A stretch of DNA of 8,024 nt from the NCBI GenBank assembly GCA_028277865.1, contig JANQFM010000178.1, forward strand, positions 1-8,024. The letters are read 5' to 3'. The notes beneath the pieces were generated by a model, which saw only the letters and a program-made list of their open reading frames with translations, was not told the DNA's origin and made no database searches. The translations under genes were made by a program, and so were the position numbers. Source of the stretch: Acidobacteriota bacterium. GTDB taxonomy: Bacteria; Acidobacteriota; UBA6911; RPQK01; DATIPO01. Shown piece after piece: positions 4,871 to 8,024 of this stretch (position 1 is the stretch's first letter; each line of letters opens with the position of its first letter).

Positions 4871-7800
4871 CTACTGTTGCCGTCGGCGGCGGAAGAACTC
4901 CTTGCGGGCGGCGACTCTGTCTGGCAGTGCATCGGCTGCAGGCGCCGGATCGAGCTCCGGCTCGCCTTCCACTTCCAGCGCCTGGGCCAAGGCTTCGACG
5001 GTGGGCTGCTCGAAGATGTTGAGGATCGAGACCTTGCGGGCCAGCGACTCCTCCAGGCGGCTCAGCACCATCGGAATCAGCATCGAGTGCCCGCCCAGGT
5101 CGAAGAAGTTGTCTCGGATCCCCACTTCCTCAACTCCCAGCACTTCAGCCCAAATCTCGGCCAGAAGCCTCTCCAGATGGGTGCCGGGCGCCAGCCTCTC
5201 CCTGCTGGGTTGCTGAGGCGATTCGGCGGCCAGAAGGGCTTGGCGGTCCAGCTTGCCGTTGGCTGTCAGCGGAACCTCCTCCAAGATCGAGAAAGTGACT
5301 GGCAGCATGTAATCGGGAAGGCGCTGCTTGAGGTAATCGAGGAGATCCGGGGATTGAACCGCAGAGGTCGCAGAGAGAAGACGCAGAGGACGGGGAGAAG
5401 GTTTCTCTGCGCCTCTCTGCGTCCCCTCTCTGCGCCCTCTGCAGTTTTCCCCTTCCCCTCCTCCCAGCACCACATACGCCGCCAACCGCCCATCCTTTTC
5501 CAGCACCGCCGCCCGATCCACTTCCGGGTGACCCTCCAGCACTGCCTCGATCTCGCCCAGTTCAATGCGGAATCCCCGGATCTTGATTTGGCGGTCGATG
5601 CGGCCCAGGTACTCCAGATCGCCTTGCTGACGCCATCGGCCCAGATCTCCCGAGCGGTACAGCCGCTTTCCTGGGCATTCGGCCCAAGCATGGGGAACGA
5701 ATCGTTGAGCAGTCAGTCCAGGACGCCGGAGGTAGCCTCTCGCCAGTCCCTCTCCTGCCACGCAGATCTCGCCAGCCACTCCCAAGGGGACGGGCTGCAG
5801 CTGCCGGTCGAGCAGGAAAACCCGCAGATCCGGTATGGGTATGCCCACTCGGCTTCCCGGCTTTTCGAGGTCATCACCCCTGATGGGACGGTAGGTGACG
5901 TGGACGGTCGTCTCGGTGATGCCATACATGTTGATCAGGCGGGGAAGACGGTCTCCGAAGCGCTGCAGCCAGGTATAGAGGCTGGCAACCTCGAGGGCTT
6001 CGCCGCCAAAGATTATTTTTTGAAGGCTGAGAGCTGGGAGTCGGGGGTTGGGAGCTATTGAGGAACTAGCCTCTATGACTACGTCTTGAAGCTGCCGAAA
6101 GGCGGAGGGGGTTTGGTTGAGTACTGTCACTTGCTGCTGCAGCAGCATTTGGGCGAAATCCCTCGGCGATCGCCGGACAGCGCGCGGCACCACCACCAGG
6201 CGTCCGCCGTGCAGCAAGGCGCCCCAGATCTCCCAGACCGAAAAATCGAAGGCATGGGAGTGAAAGAGGCTCCAGACGTCGTCTTGGCCGAAGCTGAACC
6301 AACGTCGAGTGGCTTCGAAGAGGCGGATGGCGTTTCGATGGCTGACCACCACCCCTTTGGGACGCCCGGTCGACCCCGAGGTGTAGATGACATATGCCGC
6401 CGCTTGTCTCGGCGGCATTGCGCCCGAAGTTCTTGGCTGCGGGCGGCTCTCCCTTCTGGTTTCCTGGTTGCCAAACAGCTCAGAGCCGGAGCCCGCAGGG
6501 ATGCGGGCGCTCCTGTCGGGTGTCGATGAGGTCAGAACCAGCGGAACCCGGGCGTCCTTGAGCATGAAGGTCTGGCGTTCGGAGGGATAAGAAACGTCCA
6601 GCGGCAAGTAGGCGCCTCCCGCCTTCAAGACTCCCAGAATGGCAACAAGCATTTCCAGGCACGGCTCCATTGCGATCCCGACACGGATTTCCGGCCCCAC
6701 GCCCTTTGCCCTGAGCCTGGCGGCGAGGCTTTCGGAGCGGCGGCTGAGGACGGAGTAAGAAAGGCTGGAGGCATCAATAGAGGTTCCGGGTTCCAGGTTC
6801 CGGGTTCCAGGTTCGGAACTGGGAACTGGGAACTGCGAACTGCCAACTGAGACGACCGCAGCCACGGAATGCGGCTGCTGTTGGGCGCACTTTTCGAACC
6901 GTTCAACCAGCCCTCCAGCGCTTTCCGTCGGCACTCCCGGGGGGGTCCACTCGACGAGGACTTGGTGCCGCTCGGCATCGCCCCATACAGGAAATTCTGC
7001 AATCCTCGCCTTCGGTTGGGCGGCGGCGGATGCCAGGAGCATTCGAAGGTGGCTGCAAAAGCGTTGGGCGGTGGTGTGGTCGAAGAGGCGGGCGTTGTAG
7101 GTCTGGGCGCCTTCCAAGCGACCCTCGACCTCGACCAGAGCCAGGGTCAGGTCGAAGTGGGCTGTGGGCAGGTCGATCAGTTGGGGGACCGCCTTTAAGC
7201 TGGGAAGGTCGATTTCGGCCATAGGAGCGTTTTGCAAGGCCAGCATGACCTGGAACAATGGTTCGCGATCCAGCTTGCGCTCGGGCTGCAGCGCCTCCAC
7301 GATCTGCTCGAAGGGGACATCCTGATGGGCGTAAGCCTGCAGGGCGGATTCGCGGACTTGCTCCAGCAATTGGGCGAAGCGGGGGTTTCCCGACAAGTCG
7401 CTGCGCATCACCAGCGTGTTGACGAAGAATCCGATCAGCCCCTCGGACTTGGGGTGGTTGCGGTTGGCAATCGGTGTCCCGGTGGAAATGTCCTGCTGCC
7501 CGGACCAGCGCCCCAGCAGTATCTGGAAGGCAGCCAGCAAGGTCATGTAAAGCGTCACATTGCAGCTGCGGCTCAATTCGTTCAATGCCTCCAGCAACTC
7601 TTCCGGCCAGCCAAAGTGCAGATTGCGGCCCGTAAATCCGGGACGGAATGACCGTGGGCGGTCAGTCGGCAGTTCCAGTTGCTCCGAAGTCGCAGCCAGT
7701 CGATCCCGCCAGTAATCCACCTGTTGCTGGAGCAGATCGCCCTGCAGCCACTGACGCTGCCAGGCGGCGAAGTCGGCGTACTGGACAGGCAAAGGGGGAG

Positions 7801-8024
7801 GGAGGAGTTCGCGGTTCGCAGTTCGCGGTTCGCGGTTGCAGAAGATCTTGTACAAGCTCGAAAGCTCGTCGATCAGGATGCTCATCGACCAGCCGTCGGA
7901 GACGATGTGGTGCATGGTCAGGAGAAGGACGGAGGAAGAAGGGAACCCGGAGGCCGGAGGCCGGAGACCTGCAGAGGGCAGTGGTTCCAGATCCTGGGCT
8001 CCGGGTTCCGAACTGCCAACTGCC
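4871..8024 (-). CDS. Non-ribosomal peptide synthetase, C-terminal module (C-A-PCP), predicted threonine-activating
   Basis: The frame is open from the right edge to TAG at 4871; its start lies outside. It gives 1,050 visible residues, numbered here from the edge. The partial condensation domain has HHIVSDG (38-44, catalytic His39), YADFAAWQRQWLQG (82-95), IGFFVNTLVMR (197-207) and HQDVPFEQIVEAL (233-245). The adenylation domain (about 374-931) has YTSGSTGRPKG (547-557), NMYGITE (698-704), YRSGDL (789-794), the GRIDRQIKIRGFRIELGEIE core (807-826) and NGKLDR (922-927). By alignment with GrsA I read the pocket as Asp593, Phe594, Trp597, Asn636, Ile671, Gly673, Met699, Val707, His708, Lys924, the threonine code. 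The carrier domain has DNFFDLGGHSML with phosphopantetheine Ser980. No thioesterase, reductase or epimerase follows, only a basic tail ending KEFFRRRRQQ that could be a docking segment. Several repeat tracts are translated within it and described separately. Confidence 0.95.
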   Translation of the reverse strand, partial: AVGSSEPGAQDLEPLPSAGLRPPASGFPSSSVLLLTMHHIVSDGWSMSILIDELSSLYKIFCNREPRTANRELLPPPLPVQYADFAAWQRQWLQGDLLQQQVDYWRDRLAATSEQLELPTDRPRSFRPGFTGRNLHFGWPEELLEALNELSRSCNVTLYMTLLAAFQILLGRWSGQQDISTGTPIANRNHPKSEGLIGFFVNTLVMRSDLSGNPRFAQLLEQVRESALQAYAHQDVPFEQIVEALQPERKLDREPLFQVMLALQNAPMAEIDLPSLKAVPQLIDLPTAHFDLTLALVEVEGRLEGAQTYNARLFDHTTAQRFCSHLRMLLASAAAQPKARIAEFPVWGDAERHQVLVEWTPPGVPTESAGGLVERFEKCAQQQPHSVAAVVSVGSSQFPVPSSEPGTRNLEPGTSIDASSLSYSVLSRRSESLAARLRAKGVGPEIRVGIAMEPCLEMLVAILGVLKAGGAYLPLDVSYPSERQTFMLKDARVPLVLTSSTPDRSARIPAGSGSELFGNQETRRESRPQPRTSGAMPPRQAAAYVIYTSGSTGRPKGVVVSHRNAIRLFEATRRWFSFGQDDVWSLFHSHAFDFSVWEIWGALLHGGRLVVVPRAVRRSPRDFAQMLLQQQVTVLNQTPSAFRQLQDVVIEASSSIAPNPRLPALSLQKIIFGGEALEVASLYTWLQRFGDRLPRLINMYGITETTVHVTYRPIRGDDLEKPGSRVGIPIPDLRVFLLDRQLQPVPLGVAGEICVAGEGLARGYLRRPGLTAQRFVPHAWAECPGKRLYRSGDLGRWRQQGDLEYLGRIDRQIKIRGFRIELGEIEAVLEGHPEVDRAAVLEKDGRLAAYVVLGGGEGENCRGRREGTQRGAEKPSPRPLRLLSATSAVQSPDLLDYLKQRLPDYMLPVTFSILEEVPLTANGKLDRQALLAAESPQQPSRERLAPGTHLERLLAEIWAEVLGVEEVGIRDNFFDLGGHSMLIPMVLSRLEESLARKVSILNIFEQPTVEALAQALEVEGEPELDPAPAADALPDRVAARKEFFRRRRQQ
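5357..5448. repeat. 92-bp CGCAGAG palindromic element, in frame within the NRPS adenylation domain
   Basis: CGCAGAG occurs at 5360-5366, 5369-5375 and 5382-5388. Its complement CTCTGCG occurs at 5405-5411, 5415-5421 and 5428-5434, and CTCTGCA at 5437-5443. The outer ends AACCGCAGAGG (5357-5367) and CCTCTGCAGTT (5436-5446) pair at 10 of 11 positions, so the whole is an inverted repeat around about 5395. It is translated without a stop as roughly 34 residues rich in Arg, Gly and Ser. These lie between AYVV and LLDYLKQRLPDYM, where adenylation domains normally have only some 10-15 residues. Confidence 0.85.
6026..6053. repeat. Short degenerate heptanucleotide tract within the NRPS gene
   Basis: Four consecutive units, GCTGAGA, GCTGGGA, GTCGGGG and GTTGGGA, run in perfect 7-nt register. 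They are translated as about 10 residues (PNPRLPALS region) between AFRQL and the KIIFGGEAL core motif, where this loop is slightly longer than usual. Alone this would be unremarkable. It gains weight because the other tracts in this gene share the same period. Confidence 0.5.
6488..6513. repeat. Small GC-rich hairpin within the NRPS gene
   Basis: GCCCGCA (6491-6497) and TGCGGGC (6502-6508) form a perfect 7-bp stem around GGGA, extended by GGA/TCC beyond a 2-nt bulge. It encodes part of the variable loop before YTSGSTG. The loop is not clearly longer than in ordinary adenylation domains, so it could be a chance hairpin in GC-rich coding DNA rather than an inserted element. Confidence 0.35.
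6782..6851. repeat. Ten-unit heptanucleotide tract with inverted symmetry, in frame in the NRPS adenylation domain
   Basis: Five units of the GGTTCCG/GGTTCCA type fill 6782-6816 and five AACTGGG/AACTGCC-type units fill 6817-6851, all in exact 7-nt register. The second block is roughly the complement of the first and the two meet at GTTCGGAAC (6811-6819), so the tract can fold on itself. Three heptamers equal seven codons, and the protein shows this: SSQFPVP/SSEPGTR and EPGTRNL/EPGT repeat with a 7-residue step. The encoded stretch (visible residues 392-420) separates VAAVV from LSYSVL, where homologues have only about five residues. Confidence 0.85.
7807..7841. repeat. Five-unit GTTCGCG heptanucleotide tract, in frame in the NRPS condensation domain
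   Basis: GTTCGCG, GTTCGCA, GTTCGCG, GTTCGCG and a degenerate GTTGCAG lie head to tail in perfect register. Translated leftward they give NREPRTANREL (visible residues 63-73) with NRE repeating every seven residues. The site is the loop between LYKIF and PLPVQYADFAAW, which is about six residues longer than I would expect for a condensation domain. Unlike the other tracts it has no inverted partner block in view. Confidence 0.8.
7947..8024. repeat. Heptanucleotide tract at the right edge, partly the same family as 6782-6851
   Basis: CCGGAGG, CCGGAGG and CCGGAGA fill 7947-7967. After about 15 less regular bases come GGTTCCA (7983-7989), GATCCTG, GGCTCCG, GGTTCCG (8004-8010) and two AACTGCC units (8011-8024) that reach the window end. 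The GGTTCC and AACTGCC units are the same two unit types, in the same order, as in the tract at 6782-6851. In the NRPS frame it encodes about 31 low-complexity residues just before VLLLTMHHIVSDG of the condensation domain. The tract may continue beyond the edge. Confidence 0.75.

Noticed and set aside
4811..6061. 416-codon open frame on the plus strand opposite the NRPS
   Set aside because: It lies entirely antisense to conserved adenylation and carrier motifs, has no protein family character and no ribosome binding site. Its length comes from the GC-rich codon pattern of the NRPS frame and from stop-free repeat DNA.
5357..8024. Heptamer arrays as a CRISPR array
   Set aside because: Units are 7 nt, contiguous and without spacers, and no cas gene is present. 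They do not resemble CRISPR repeats.
4871..8024. NRPS as a pseudogene because of the repeat insertions
   Set aside because: The frame is open throughout and all catalytic and binding residues visible are kept, including His39, the A-domain motifs and carrier Ser980.

Overview
The window looks like accessory chromosomal DNA from a GC-rich, Gram-negative-type bacterium. An Acidobacteriota-like lineage is my guess, based on three things: an ECF sigma factor paired with a membrane protein that begins 'MEFKDIQDLWQS', a large secreted alpha/beta hydrolase, and an NRPS in repeat-rich DNA. This taxonomic call is inference only.

Layout. Bases 1-1938 are read leftward. An ECF sigma factor (1938-1447) is followed 3 nt later by its membrane partner (1443-784) and a probable intrinsic terminator (717-740). 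Next comes an MNT nucleotidyltransferase antitoxin (660-343) whose HEPN toxin partner survives only as a 34-codon stub (362-258). Last is a promoter and strong ribosome binding site for a secreted or lipid-anchored protein that runs off the left edge (198-1). Bases 2070-4712 are read rightward: a compact parDE-type toxin-antitoxin pair with its own promoter, then a 663-residue secreted esterase/depolymerase-like protein. A large inverted repeat (4725-4820) separates this from the convergent leftward gene. From 8024 to 4871 one leftward frame encodes the last 1,050 residues of a non-ribosomal peptide synthetase: partial condensation domain, adenylation domain, carrier domain, stop. The adenylation pocket reads D-F-W-N-I-G-M-V-H-K, the classical threonine code. 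No thioesterase follows.

The most unusual signal is repetitive DNA inside the NRPS reading frame. Five tracts (7947-8024, 7807-7841, 6782-6851, 6026-6053, 5357-5448) consist of short heptanucleotide units. The clearest ones have inverted symmetry. All lie between conserved core motifs and none breaks the frame. The CGCAGAG palindrome inside the gene closely resembles the CGCAAAG palindrome in the intergenic space beside it, so the same kind of element seems to sit both between genes and, translated, inside this enzyme. Known comparisons are the heptanucleotide STRR repeats of heterocystous cyanobacteria and the palindromic elements found in-frame in Rickettsia genes. A sixth, weaker site (6488-6513) is a small hairpin.

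The genes do not form one pathway. The sigma pair is probably a regulatory unit, the two toxin-antitoxin loci are typical accessory-region passengers (one decayed), and the NRPS end is the edge of a biosynthetic cluster lying to the right.
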